From positions 62,001 through 126,000 of the forward strand of contig JAFWYB010000068.1 in the NCBI GenBank assembly GCA_017517865.1: a DNA stretch of 64,000 bases. Direction: 5' to 3'. This stretch comes from Clostridia bacterium (lineage in GTDB: Bacteria; Bacillota; Clostridia; Oscillospirales; Acutalibacteraceae). The notes beneath the pieces are model-generated. The model was not told the DNA's origin, did not search any database, and was given only the letters and a program-made list of their open reading frames with translations. How positions within the stretch are numbered: position 1 is the stretch's first letter; the number at the start of each line of letters is the position of its first letter. Below, one piece after another: positions 33,467 to 41,367 of the stretch. Made by a program: the position numbers and the translations under genes.

Positions 33467-34057
33467 ATGAAAAAACTTTTCTGTGTTATGCTTTCGGCTG
33501 TTTTTCTTTTTGGTTTTTCTGCCTGCACTAAAGACACCTTTATGGATATATCTGCCTTTACCGATTACTATAACAGAGCGGCAGGAGAAAAGGTGATAAG
33601 TCTCAGCGACTATCTTTACCGTGACGGGGCATACAGCCGCGTTTTTGAACGCGACGGCGAACAGATATTGCTTACACTTGAAACTGATTCTGAGGGCAAA
33701 ATAGGAGAAATACGGCTGATGATACCGAAGGTTGACGGTAACGGTAAAGAAAAGCCGATAAAGGGTCCCGGCAAAGAGCTTTTCACAAACACTCTTTTAT
33801 ATGTTATTCAGGCATTTACTGTATATAATTCCGCAGAAAGTGAAGCAATAGCTGCCGAAATGAAAATGAATGAGCTTTCGAGCTTTAACAGTAGGGGCGA
33901 ACTTACGCTGACAAAGGATGAGTGGCATTTTGTTTACTACTCCACTCAGATTTCTTCAGTTTTTATGATTTATAATATTCATCTTTCTCCGGTTGAAAAG
34001 ACTCAGAAGCCCGAAAGCAAGCCTGCCTTCGGCAATACTGCCCACACAAGACAATAA
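33467..34057 (+). CDS. Predicted lipoprotein of unknown function
   Basis: A 196-residue exported protein. The signal sequence is MKKLFCVMLSAVFLFGFSAC with the lipobox FSAC, so residue C20 is probably lipidated and the protein anchored to the outer membrane face. The mature part is mixed alpha/beta (EQILLTLETDSEGKIGEIRL, LTLTKDEWHFVYYSTQISSV) and I do not recognise a family. The open frame extends upstream to 33164, but that part is translated palindromic repeat and not a gene. The start at 33467 has only a weak GGTGAT nearby. A large nested terminator follows. Confidence 0.7.
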   Translation: MKKLFCVMLSAVFLFGFSACTKDTFMDISAFTDYYNRAAGEKVISLSDYLYRDGAYSRVFERDGEQILLTLETDSEGKIGEIRLMIPKVDGNGKEKPIKGPGKELFTNTLLYVIQAFTVYNSAESEAIAAEMKMNELSSFNSRGELTLTKDEWHFVYYSTQISSVFMIYNIHLSPVEKTQKPESKPAFGNTAHTRQ

Positions 34058-34112
34058 AAAGGAGCTGTTAGCTGACACTCTGAAATCAGGGTGTCAGCAC
34101 AGCTCCTTTGTT
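34057..34112. terminator. Large nested terminator between convergent genes
   Basis: An outer stem AAAGGAGCTGT/ACAGCTCCTTT encloses an inner stem CTGACACTC/GGGTGTCAG. It serves the lipoprotein gene (+) and probably the acyltransferase gene (-). Confidence 0.8.
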
Positions 34113-34117
34113 TAATA

Positions 34118-35089
34118 TTATGAAGCATCGCTGAGCTTTCTTGCCTTGACGGTTGTAAGAGTCTGCTTGTCCGGGTCGAGCCACTGACGGATAACCGATG
34201 GGTTATCAAAAATTTCGTCAAGCTTCTGAATGCAGGGAACAGCCTCTCCGAAATCCATAGCTCTGTGATCCATAGCCATACATATAGGCAGAACCTTTCC
34301 GATTACGATTTCCTTTTTGCCGTTGATTTCCTTTACAACGGGTCTTTCCTGAACTGCACCTATGCAGAACACAGCAACCTGAGGCGGAATAATTTCAAGC
34401 AGAGCCGCCGTACCCCTTTGTCCTCTGTAAAGAGAGCCGATATTAGATACGGTGATAGTTCCCTGCTCAATATCTCTGTCGCAGAGTCTTTCGCTTTCGG
34501 GAATTGAATAATAGTCCTTCTTTGCCTGACCCTTGAGAAGCTTTGTTTTTGTTTTGCCGAGCTTCGACTCGGCAATTCTTAAAAGAGCCTGCAAAATCTT
34601 GCCCTTCTTTACCGTGTCTACCGTTTTATTAAATGCAACGGTGTAAAGAGCCTCGTTAAGGTTTGAGTTTTCCATTTTTTCGCGGAGCTCTTTCATATCA
34701 GCTGCAATGCGGTCAATTGTTTTATCCTGGCAGTTGTGAAGATTTGTTGTCATCATTCTGCCGTCCGGAAGAATGGTGGGCATTGAAATATCTATGTTTT
34801 CAAAGGTAGTAATTTTACCCTTTGCTGTTTTGTGGTTATATTCTATATGAGAGTTGAGAACGGGCGCCGCCTTGATACCCTCTGTAATGATTTTAAGAAT
34901 AACCGTATTGAAGGTTATCTTATCCTCGGGTCGCAAGCCTCTGTTGATTCTCTGATATTCCTCAAAAAGCTCGGTAACGTCAGGCTCATAAACATAAGAA
35001 ATGTGCGGAATGTTCTGCCATGAGTCCGTTGTTATGGATGCGACCATCTTTCTCTGAATGTCATAGTACTCTGTTTTTTTGTTGTTCAT
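34118..35089 (-). CDS. Stand-alone E2-type acyltransferase (2-oxoacid dehydrogenase catalytic fold)
   Basis: A 323-residue protein with the chloramphenicol-acetyltransferase/E2 catalytic fold but without lipoyl or E1/E3-binding domains. The N-terminal ISYVYEPDVTELFEEY, TFNTVILKIITEGIKAAP and FENIDISMPTI match the E2 core. The active-site block is MAMDHRAMDFGEAVPCIQKL, which keeps the catalytic His and Asp though the usual Gly after Asp is Phe. An insertion of about 80 residues (about 140-220) is present. No E1 or E3 genes are near, so it is unlikely to be part of a dehydrogenase complex. The acyl acceptor is unknown. Confidence 0.8.
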   Translation of the reverse strand: MNNKKTEYYDIQRKMVASITTDSWQNIPHISYVYEPDVTELFEEYQRINRGLRPEDKITFNTVILKIITEGIKAAPVLNSHIEYNHKTAKGKITTFENIDISMPTILPDGRMMTTNLHNCQDKTIDRIAADMKELREKMENSNLNEALYTVAFNKTVDTVKKGKILQALLRIAESKLGKTKTKLLKGQAKKDYYSIPESERLCDRDIEQGTITVSNIGSLYRGQRGTAALLEIIPPQVAVFCIGAVQERPVVKEINGKKEIVIGKVLPICMAMDHRAMDFGEAVPCIQKLDEIFDNPSVIRQWLDPDKQTLTTVKARKLSDAS

Positions 35090-35418
35090 TCTGTTTCACC
35101 TCTTTATAAAATTACCTCATTTTTAAACCGCGGGGATTACCTTCCCTCCGGGTTCCTGCTTATGATAAAAAATGAAATTTATAAAGAAATTCTAATATTG
35201 TGAACTAATTGTAAACAACCCCGTGTTGCAAAACTTTTGTTGTGTATTACAAAAAGCAGTAAAAATGGCAAAATTTTATATAAAAATTAGTTAAAAGCCT
35301 CAGAAATTATTAAAACAAAAGTAATGCCTTGTGAAACTTTTCATACAGATTTTAGCTTTTTGTTTTATAAATACGGTCTGTTGAAATATGTCATTCCTGT
35401 GACAAAGGGGGATGTTGC
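35090..35418. other. AT-rich intergenic stretch, nothing supported
   Basis: About 330 bases upstream of the acyltransferase gene. AAAGAGGTGAAA at about 35093-35104 (minus strand) is that gene's ribosome binding site. The rest is very AT-rich with no coding frame, no strong promoter hexamers and no convincing structured RNA that I can see. Confidence 0.5.
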
Positions 35419-35450
35419 AAAAAAAAGGCAGTCGCTGCTGCGACGGCCTG
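35419..35450 (-). terminator. Terminator after DUF896 gene
   Basis: Minus strand: a stem GGCCGTCGC/GCGACTGCC with a short loop and a T8 tract. Confidence 0.8.
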
Positions 35451-35459
35451 AAGTTGTTT

Positions 35460-35672
35460 TTATTTTTTAGGCTTTCTTGTTACTTTTGTTTTATTTCCTT
35501 TTTCGTCAACTATATAGGTGTTTTCAAGCTGACCTACAAGACTTGCTTTAAAGGAATCTATATATTCTCTTCTGAGGATATCCCTTTCCTTTAATTCCTG
35601 CTCGGTAAGTCCCTCGGGAGCTTTGGCTTTTCTTGCAAGCTCGTTGATTCTGTCAATTTTTTCCTGAGTCAT
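35460..35672 (-). CDS. DUF896 family small protein (YnzC-like)
   Basis: A 70-residue protein of the DUF896 family: KIDRINELARKAKAPEGLTEQELKER, then RDILRREYIDSFKASLVGQLENTYIVDEKGN. Bacillus YnzC/YneA-region relatives are two-helix proteins found in most Firmicutes, with no firm function. The start at 35672 is preceded by GGAGGAAAA and overlaps the stop of the upstream Spx/ArsC gene by one base (TAATG), so the two are co-translated. A terminator follows the stop. Confidence 0.9.
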   Translation of the reverse strand: MTQEKIDRINELARKAKAPEGLTEQELKERDILRREYIDSFKASLVGQLENTYIVDEKGNKTKVTRKPKK

Positions 35673-36025
35673 TATTTTTCCTCCTCCCATTTTTTCCATT
35701 CGTCGGGGCAATAGCCCAATGTTGCTTTTTTTCCGTTACGCACGATCGGAGTTTTAAAAAGCTCCTGATTTTCAAGAAGCTTTTCCTCCTTAGCCTCCTC
35801 AGAGGCAAGATATTTTATAAAAGACTGCTCATACTTTTTGCTTTTTTCGTTTACAAGGTCCTCAAGAGAGCATCTGAGGGCAGTCTTTATTGATTTATAC
35901 TCACCCTTGCTCATTCCGAATTTTGCGAGGTCAACAAACTGAAACTTTATACCGCGCTCCTTGAAAAAGCGCTGAGCCTTCTTGGTGTCAAAGCATTTTG
36001 AGGTTCCGTAAATCTGTATGTTCAT
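35672..36025 (-). CDS. Spx/ArsC/YffB-family thioredoxin-fold protein
   Basis: A 117-residue protein of the arsenate reductase-like family. The N-terminus IYGTSKCFDTKKAQRFFKERGI has a single cysteine (C11) in place of the CxxC of redox-active Spx. The C-terminal part has the family block LFKTPIVRNGKKATLGYCPDEW. It is probably a glutathione- or thiol-dependent reductase, or an Spx-like RNA polymerase regulator. The lack of the second cysteine and of the RPI motif argues against classical Spx function. Operon with DUF896. Confidence 0.85.
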   Translation of the reverse strand: MNIQIYGTSKCFDTKKAQRFFKERGIKFQFVDLAKFGMSKGEYKSIKTALRCSLEDLVNEKSKKYEQSFIKYLASEEAKEEKLLENQELFKTPIVRNGKKATLGYCPDEWKKWEEEK

Positions 36026-36095
36026 TTTATACTCCTTAAAAAAATCTGATACTTATTTTAATGTATAAATCTGTTTTTGTAAAGTCTTTTTTATA

Positions 36096-36124
36096 TTGAA
36101 TAATGCAAAAGGCTGTGATATACT
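36096..36124 (+). promoter_or_regulatory. sigma-A promoter of thiN
   Basis: TTGAAT (36096-36101), 17-nt spacer, TATACT (36119-36124), TGTGA before the -10. The start codon is less than 20 nt downstream of the -10, so no TPP riboswitch is present. Confidence 0.65.
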
Positions 36125-36142
36125 TAAAAAGAGGTGATTATT

Positions 36143-36757
36143 ATGCCTACTTGCTATATTATCGGTGCGGGTGACGTAATTTTAACGGACCTTAAGGCCG
36201 AAGAAAAGGATTACATTATATGTGCCGACGGCGGCTATGAATATGCCGGTATGCTCGGCAGAGAGGCTGACCTTGTTGTAGGTGACTTTGACTCTCTCGG
36301 CAGAGTACCCGACACGGAAAGCAAAATAGTACTGCCTTGCGAAAAGGACGACACCGATATGGCTGTTGCTGTTGATGAGGGCCTTAAAAGGGGCTATCGG
36401 CATTTTGTTCTTTTCGGTGCTCTCGGCGGAAAAAGAATCGACCATTCAATAGGTAATATACAGCTTCTTGCTTATATAGCATCAAAGGGTGCAACGGGTG
36501 AGATACACCACGGTAAAAAGCGGCTGGTTACCTTCAGTGATGGGGAAATTGAGCTCGGGGCAGAGCTTGAGGGCTACGTATCAATCTTTTCACTTACCGA
36601 AAAAAGTGAGGGTATATCTATAGAGGGCCTTAAATATGAGGTGAAAGACACAACCTTTCTTTATAATCTGACACGCGGACTCAGTAATGAGTTTATCGGT
36701 AAAAAGAGCCGCATAGGTGTCAGAAAGGGTACCTTGCTCGTCGTATATTCCAAATAA
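36143..36757 (+). CDS. thiN: Thiamine diphosphokinase
   Basis: Transfers pyrophosphate from ATP to thiamine to make TPP. The 204-residue protein has the family motifs in order: CADGGYEYA, VVGDFDSLG, PCEKDDTDMAVA, LFGALGGKRIDHSIGNIQLL, and the C-terminal thiamine-binding RGLSNEFIGKKSRIGVRKG. The ATG at 36143 is used because GAGGTGA lies directly upstream; the GTG at 36134 falls in that site. The gene stands alone with its own promoter and a terminator. rpe and rsgA, common neighbours, are not present. Confidence 0.93.
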   Translation: MPTCYIIGAGDVILTDLKAEEKDYIICADGGYEYAGMLGREADLVVGDFDSLGRVPDTESKIVLPCEKDDTDMAVAVDEGLKRGYRHFVLFGALGGKRIDHSIGNIQLLAYIASKGATGEIHHGKKRLVTFSDGEIELGAELEGYVSIFSLTEKSEGISIEGLKYEVKDTTFLYNLTRGLSNEFIGKKSRIGVRKGTLLVVYSK

Positions 36758-36762
36758 AAATA

Positions 36763-36797
36763 CTGTCGGATTCCTTAAAGGTTTCCGACAGCTTTAT
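36763..36797. terminator. Bidirectional terminator after thiN
   Basis: A stem CTGTCGGA/TCCGACAG with a 13-nt loop and T-rich ends, between convergent genes. Confidence 0.8.
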
Positions 36798-36798
36798 T

Positions 36799-39138
36799 TT
36801 ATCCGAGTATAAGTTTAAAGGTTGAAAGCATGCCGCTGATTACTGCGGGACTTATGCCTAAAACGTTACTTGCAAAGGCAGCGAGAGCTTTTACGTTATC
36901 CTCGCTGTTGAGTACGGTTTTTATATATCCCATAAGTGCGGCGAAAACAGCCTCTCTGTCACCGTCAAGTCGCATTCTCTTTCCCGTTCTGTCGCCGCTT
37001 TCTGCAACGGAGGCTTCGGAAAGGGCAATAATCTGGCTGAAATCGTATTCTCCGAGGGTTATTCCCGAGCCTGAAACGACCTTGTTGAGAAGCTCATTCA
37101 AGGGCAGAAGCTCAAAGCCTGTAAGAGCCATAGCGGGGTTTGCCGCATAACAGTCTGCGGCAACACCGTAGCTGTAAATCAGGTCCGGAAGCATGGTGCA
37201 CAGATATGACAAAGGCGCCTCCTTAAGCGGCTCAATAATCTTTAAGAGCATTTCAAGTATGATTTCAACTCTCTTAGCACCGTCGGCACCGTGCATAAAA
37301 ATGAATTCCTTAACGTCGGGTGCAGTTGTAGCGTGAAGAGATTCGGTTATGGTGACGAGAGCCTCGTCATAGGTGGTGGGGGAAATAACCATATCGAGAG
37401 CGAGCAGATCACCGAAATATTCAGCGCCGGCACCGCAGGCCTTGATGAAAGCCTGTTCATCACCGGGCTCAATGCCGAAGGGGATAACACCTACGTCTGC
37501 CCAGGTTTTGTTCTCGCTCTGCAAGGCTTTTATATAGTTGTAAGCCTCACTAAATTGATATTTCATAGCGTCGAAGGGAATGTCGGCAAAATCAATGGAA
37601 CAGAATTCAGAAATAAATTTGCAGAAGAAGGAGGCAACCGCATCGGTATAAAGCATTTTTTCAAGACTGTTTTCGCTGAAGAAGGAAACAGCTAATGAAT
37701 CTATGGTGTCAATAAGCTTTGCTACGCTTTCCTCACTCATAAATGTGCTGAAAACCTCTGAAAAATCCTTATTCAGGGCGTTATGCTCATTAACGAGCAC
37801 TTCGGCATCGGTGCTTGTTGCCTTGGGCTTGTTCAGTGCATAGATGTTTACAAACACACCTATTATTTTATTAACGAGGTCACTGTAAAGAAGCCGGCCG
37901 GCCTCACTGTTGCGGTCAAGCTTTTTCAGTGAGGTTGTTATAAGCTCCTCAAAGGCGGGATAAGCGTCAGCAAGAGAAAGATGCTTTGAAATGTAGTAGC
38001 CGATATAGATAAAAATGTCGTCTCTGTCTCCGGTGATTTCAACTCTTTTACCGCCGCTGCGGCCGCTTTTTGTAACGGCAGCCTCACCCAGGCCTTTAAT
38101 ATACTCAAGGTCGAGAGGCTCGTAGCTTATACCGATAAGATTCCATAAGGAGTCAATAATTTCTTCTATTGAGGGCAGAGTAAGACCGATTTCCTTGCTG
38201 TTTATAAAAGCAGACGCCTTTTGGTAATTCGCAATAAAGTCCGGCAATATACCGCAAAGGTATGTGAGGGGAGCCGACTTTAAAGGCTCGATAAGAGAAA
38301 GAGCTTTTTCAACAAGAAACTCAACTCTCTTTGCACCGCTCAGACCCGTTTTCATAACAAAGCCGAAAAGAGACGGCATAGAACCCGTATGGAGCGATTC
38401 GAGAATAGGGACGAGAGCATCGTCATAGGCAGAGGGAGCCTTCATAAACATAGAAAGCATTTCATTACCCAAAAAGTCACCGAAGGCACCGCAGGCCTCG
38501 ATAAAGTCTTCCTTGTTGCCTTTTTCAATGCCGAAGGGGATAAGCTCAATATCTTCCCAGGAGGCTGAGGCTTTCTGCATATCGCTCAGAGCAGAGTATG
38601 CCTCGGGGGAAACCTTTTTAAGAGCACTGAAGCTGACTTCGTCAAAAGCCTTGCCCGAATATTGACCCAGAAGTCTGCCTATAAGGCTTACGCCCTCGTC
38701 ACTGTAAAGCATAGCTTCAATATCAAGCTGAGAAATAAGCTGAACGATAAGGCCTTCAAGCTCGTCCATTTCTGCCGAAAGCTGCTGCTTTGTTGCATCA
38801 ACATATATTTCTGAGCTGTCTGATCTGTTGCTGTTATATTCCTCTGCCGCCTTTTTGCAGTTTATTTTTTCCCCTTTGGTGATAAGGGTTACCACACCGA
38901 AAACAGATGTGAAGGCTATGGCAAAAGCAACTATAACCGCAGTTATTTTATAGGTTTTTCTGCGCTTTTTTCTTAACATATCGTTCAGATATCTCATTCT
39001 CTTTCTGTAGGCTTCCTCGGAATAATACTCTGCAAGGCTGAATTGGCCCTGAGATTCTGTATTCTCCGTGTCAGATGAAACCGAAGCCTTATGTGCCGCG
39101 GTGTCAACGGCTGAAATTTTATTTTCCACGTTATTCAT
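36799..39138 (-). CDS. Large membrane-anchored protein with an internal duplication, unknown function
   Basis: A 779-residue protein. A cytoplasmic N-terminus with SLAEYYSEEAYRKRMRYLND and a basic KKRRKTYK patch precedes one membrane segment (ITAVIVAFAIAFTSVFGVVTLI, about 65-87). The large helical extracytoplasmic part contains two copies of a unit of about 250 residues. Shared blocks are W-x-D-[IV]-x-[LV]-IPFGIE, Y-D-[DE]-ALV-x-I-x-ESLH, GAKRVE, IEPLK-x-APL-[ST]-YLC, LPD-x-I and GKR-x5-GDR. I do not recognise the family. The ATG at 39138 has GGAAGTGA upstream. It is transcribed alone and diverges from the second LCAT-like hydrolase gene. Confidence 0.75.
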   Translation of the reverse strand: MNNVENKISAVDTAAHKASVSSDTENTESQGQFSLAEYYSEEAYRKRMRYLNDMLRKKRRKTYKITAVIVAFAIAFTSVFGVVTLITKGEKINCKKAAEEYNSNRSDSSEIYVDATKQQLSAEMDELEGLIVQLISQLDIEAMLYSDEGVSLIGRLLGQYSGKAFDEVSFSALKKVSPEAYSALSDMQKASASWEDIELIPFGIEKGNKEDFIEACGAFGDFLGNEMLSMFMKAPSAYDDALVPILESLHTGSMPSLFGFVMKTGLSGAKRVEFLVEKALSLIEPLKSAPLTYLCGILPDFIANYQKASAFINSKEIGLTLPSIEEIIDSLWNLIGISYEPLDLEYIKGLGEAAVTKSGRSGGKRVEITGDRDDIFIYIGYYISKHLSLADAYPAFEELITTSLKKLDRNSEAGRLLYSDLVNKIIGVFVNIYALNKPKATSTDAEVLVNEHNALNKDFSEVFSTFMSEESVAKLIDTIDSLAVSFFSENSLEKMLYTDAVASFFCKFISEFCSIDFADIPFDAMKYQFSEAYNYIKALQSENKTWADVGVIPFGIEPGDEQAFIKACGAGAEYFGDLLALDMVISPTTYDEALVTITESLHATTAPDVKEFIFMHGADGAKRVEIILEMLLKIIEPLKEAPLSYLCTMLPDLIYSYGVAADCYAANPAMALTGFELLPLNELLNKVVSGSGITLGEYDFSQIIALSEASVAESGDRTGKRMRLDGDREAVFAALMGYIKTVLNSEDNVKALAAFASNVLGISPAVISGMLSTFKLILG

Positions 39139-39323
39139 TAAAATCACTTCCAATATATACTTGCATTTTACACCACAAAATATAATAATACTATATAAAT
39201 GTTTCTAAAGCTTGAATAAAAGCAGTTTATTTAACATAATAATGCTCTGCAGCTGATGCTTGTATGACAATTCTGTAATTAATTTTAATAATTTTAACAA
39301 ATTATTCATATGTGTTATAACTG

Positions 39324-39352
39324 TTTACAAAAAATAACGGTTACTATATTCT
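39324..39352 (+). promoter_or_regulatory. Promoter of the second LCAT-like hydrolase
   Basis: TTTACA (39324-39329), 17-nt spacer, TATTCT (39347-39352). Confidence 0.55.
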
Positions 39353-39389
39353 TAATAAAATCAGAATGGATAAAAAGGAGAGATAAAGT

Positions 39390-41048
39390 ATGAAAAAGGT
39401 TATGGCTCTTCTTCTGACAGTCAGCCTTATTTTTACCCTTGGTGTTCCGGCTATGGCAGGTATTGATGCCAGCCAAAGCAGAAGTCAGATACCGGTAATA
39501 CGCATTTCCGGTGACGGTGAGCCCCTTTATAACGAAGAGGGTGAACGTATTATGCATTTCAGGGGTCTTCTTGAAGGTAAGGATGAAGAGGAAGATAACA
39601 GCAGTATCTACAGCTCAATAATCAATGTTCTCGGTCCCTTCCTTATAGAGGGTGTGCTTTTTGACAACTGGGAGCCTTATTACGAAAATCTTCAGACGGA
39701 AATAGGAGAGCTTTTCGGCGATGCACTGCTTGATAATAACGGCAATCCCGTAAGCGGAACAGGACTTTCCGAATCTCGTATAAGCTTTATGAATACGAGA
39801 AAGTATGAAGACCGTAAGCTCGGCAGAGGATATTATGAAATAGGCGACTATTGGTTCAATTACGATTGGCGTCTTGACCCTCTTGCTATTGCCGATGACT
39901 TTAAAGACTATGTCGATACGATAAAAGAAACAACGGGCTCGCCGAAGGTTGCGATTGTTGCTTCCTGCCTCGGCACTAATGTTGTTACTGCTTATATTGC
40001 AAAATACGGAACAGACGATATCCACGGTATTTGTTTTGACGGCGGTGTGTGCTATGGCTCTGAGGTGCTCAGTGAAACCATAAGCGGAAAGTTCAGGCTT
40101 GACGGAAATGCCATTGAAAGAGTTCTTATGGACTGTGCAAATTACGGCTTCTTTGATGTAGGAAGCTTTGTTCTTTCAACTATTGATCTGCTTGAAGCAA
40201 GCGGAATGCTTGATGCGGCAAAGGGTATTACCAAGGAGTATATATATTATAAGGTTGTTGAGGGCGTTACCTCCGCTTTGGCTCTTTCCACCTTCTTTAC
40301 ATGGCCGAATTATTGGGCAGCTGTAACTGCTGAGGATTTCGATACCGCACTTAATTATGTTTTCGGAAAAGAAGGCAGTGAAAAGCGTACCGAGTATGCC
40401 GGTCTGATTGAAAAGCTTGAAAACTATGATGTTCTCGTTCGTCAGAGAATTCCGGAAATAATGCAGAGCATTAAGGATAATGGCGTGAATTTGGGCATTA
40501 TGGCGAAATACGGCAGTCAGATGATTCCCGTCTGTGAGTCTTCTGATATGGTTTCAGACCAGATAGCTTCTGTCTACAGAGCCTCTTACGGTGCAACAAC
40601 CTCAACGGTTTATGACGTTCTTTCTGATGAATATATTGCTCAGCAGGAGGAAAAGGGTCTTGAAAGATATATTTCTCCCGACAGACAGATAGACGCTTCA
40701 ACCTGTATGTTCCCCGATTTTACCTGGTTCTATAAGGGCGCAACACATTCTAATTGGACAAGCTACGAAATGAAGATAATGTATGATGTTGCTACTGCCG
40801 ACAGACAGCTTACAGTTGATGATTTTGAGTGGGGACAGTTTATTGTTTATGACAATAAAACCGATACGGCCCATAAAATGACCGAAGAAAACTGCAAAAC
40901 TGAAATATGGGAAGCAGATAAAGAAAAGGACGAGCCGCAAACACCCTTCGGAAGGCTGTTCGCCTTCATAAAATCGACAATAAACTGGCTTAAGGAGCTG
41001 TTTGTGATTGTTTCTGAAAAGCTCTTTCCTGCTAAGCAATCGGCATAA
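39390..41048 (+). CDS. Secreted LCAT-like alpha/beta hydrolase paralogue with a Cys at the nucleophile position
   Basis: A 552-residue exported protein with a signal peptide (MKKVMALLLTVSLIFTLGVP, cleavage near AMA). It is a paralogue of the 4617-6056 product: the YDWRLDP block (D159), the elbow VAIVASCLGTNVVTAY, and the C-terminal DASTCMFPDFTWFYKGATH block with H453 all align. At the elbow, C193 falls where the other protein has S186, so it may be a cysteine hydrolase or be inactive. It is about 70 residues longer, with a C-terminal hydrophobic-amphipathic tail (FAFIKSTINWLKELFVIVSE) that may bind membrane. AAAGGAGAG precedes the ATG. The substrate is unknown. Confidence 0.72.
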   Translation: MKKVMALLLTVSLIFTLGVPAMAGIDASQSRSQIPVIRISGDGEPLYNEEGERIMHFRGLLEGKDEEEDNSSIYSSIINVLGPFLIEGVLFDNWEPYYENLQTEIGELFGDALLDNNGNPVSGTGLSESRISFMNTRKYEDRKLGRGYYEIGDYWFNYDWRLDPLAIADDFKDYVDTIKETTGSPKVAIVASCLGTNVVTAYIAKYGTDDIHGICFDGGVCYGSEVLSETISGKFRLDGNAIERVLMDCANYGFFDVGSFVLSTIDLLEASGMLDAAKGITKEYIYYKVVEGVTSALALSTFFTWPNYWAAVTAEDFDTALNYVFGKEGSEKRTEYAGLIEKLENYDVLVRQRIPEIMQSIKDNGVNLGIMAKYGSQMIPVCESSDMVSDQIASVYRASYGATTSTVYDVLSDEYIAQQEEKGLERYISPDRQIDASTCMFPDFTWFYKGATHSNWTSYEMKIMYDVATADRQLTVDDFEWGQFIVYDNKTDTAHKMTEENCKTEIWEADKEKDEPQTPFGRLFAFIKSTINWLKELFVIVSEKLFPAKQSA

Positions 41049-41064
41049 ATAATAACTAATCCGT

Positions 41065-41098
41065 GTCAGCCGGGTGTTCGTAAGGACACTCGGCTGAC
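41065..41098 (+). terminator. Terminator-like hairpin after the hydrolase gene
   Basis: A 15-bp stem (41065-41079 with 41084-41098, wobbles included), GTAA loop. The T-run after it is short. Confidence 0.6.
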
Positions 41099-41118
41099 TG
41101 ATTTTCACGAAGACGCTA

Positions 41119-41360
41119 TACAGCCCCTTTTTGAGTTGTCAGTAATCGGTAGTCAGGATTTACCTTGTAAAATCTGATGATCTGATAGCTCTGTCTTTTC
41201 GGGCAGACAGATGAAAGAGTGAATTTAAGTCTGTAGTAAAAAACGTAACAGCAAAAAACCGTTGTAAAACTTTTTATGCTTTTACAACGGTTTTGATATT
41301 TGCTTTTCTTTTATTTATAAGTTTTTTAGGCGTTTAGCTTTTTTCAGCCTCTTTTTGCGT
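41119..41360. repeat. Dispersed intergenic repeat, copy 2, between convergent genes
   Basis: The counterpart of 27909-28209, in the same kind of site between a plus-strand gene end and a minus-strand gene end. It shares TACAGCCCCTTTTTGAG, the CTGTCT/AGACAG hairpin (about 41191-41210) and the terminator hairpin with T-rich tail. A heptamer array (41135-41155) is near its left end. Confidence 0.7.
41253..41294. terminator. Bidirectional terminator within repeat copy 2
   Basis: A stem AAAACCGTTGTAAAA/TTTTACAACGGTTTT with a short loop, flanked by A- and T-runs. It ends the gpmI operon on the minus strand. Confidence 0.8.
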
Positions 41361-41367
41361 TTCAGCT

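Noticed and set aside
36026..36142. TPP riboswitch before thiN
   Set aside because: The promoter lies so close to the start that the leader is only about 10-20 nt.
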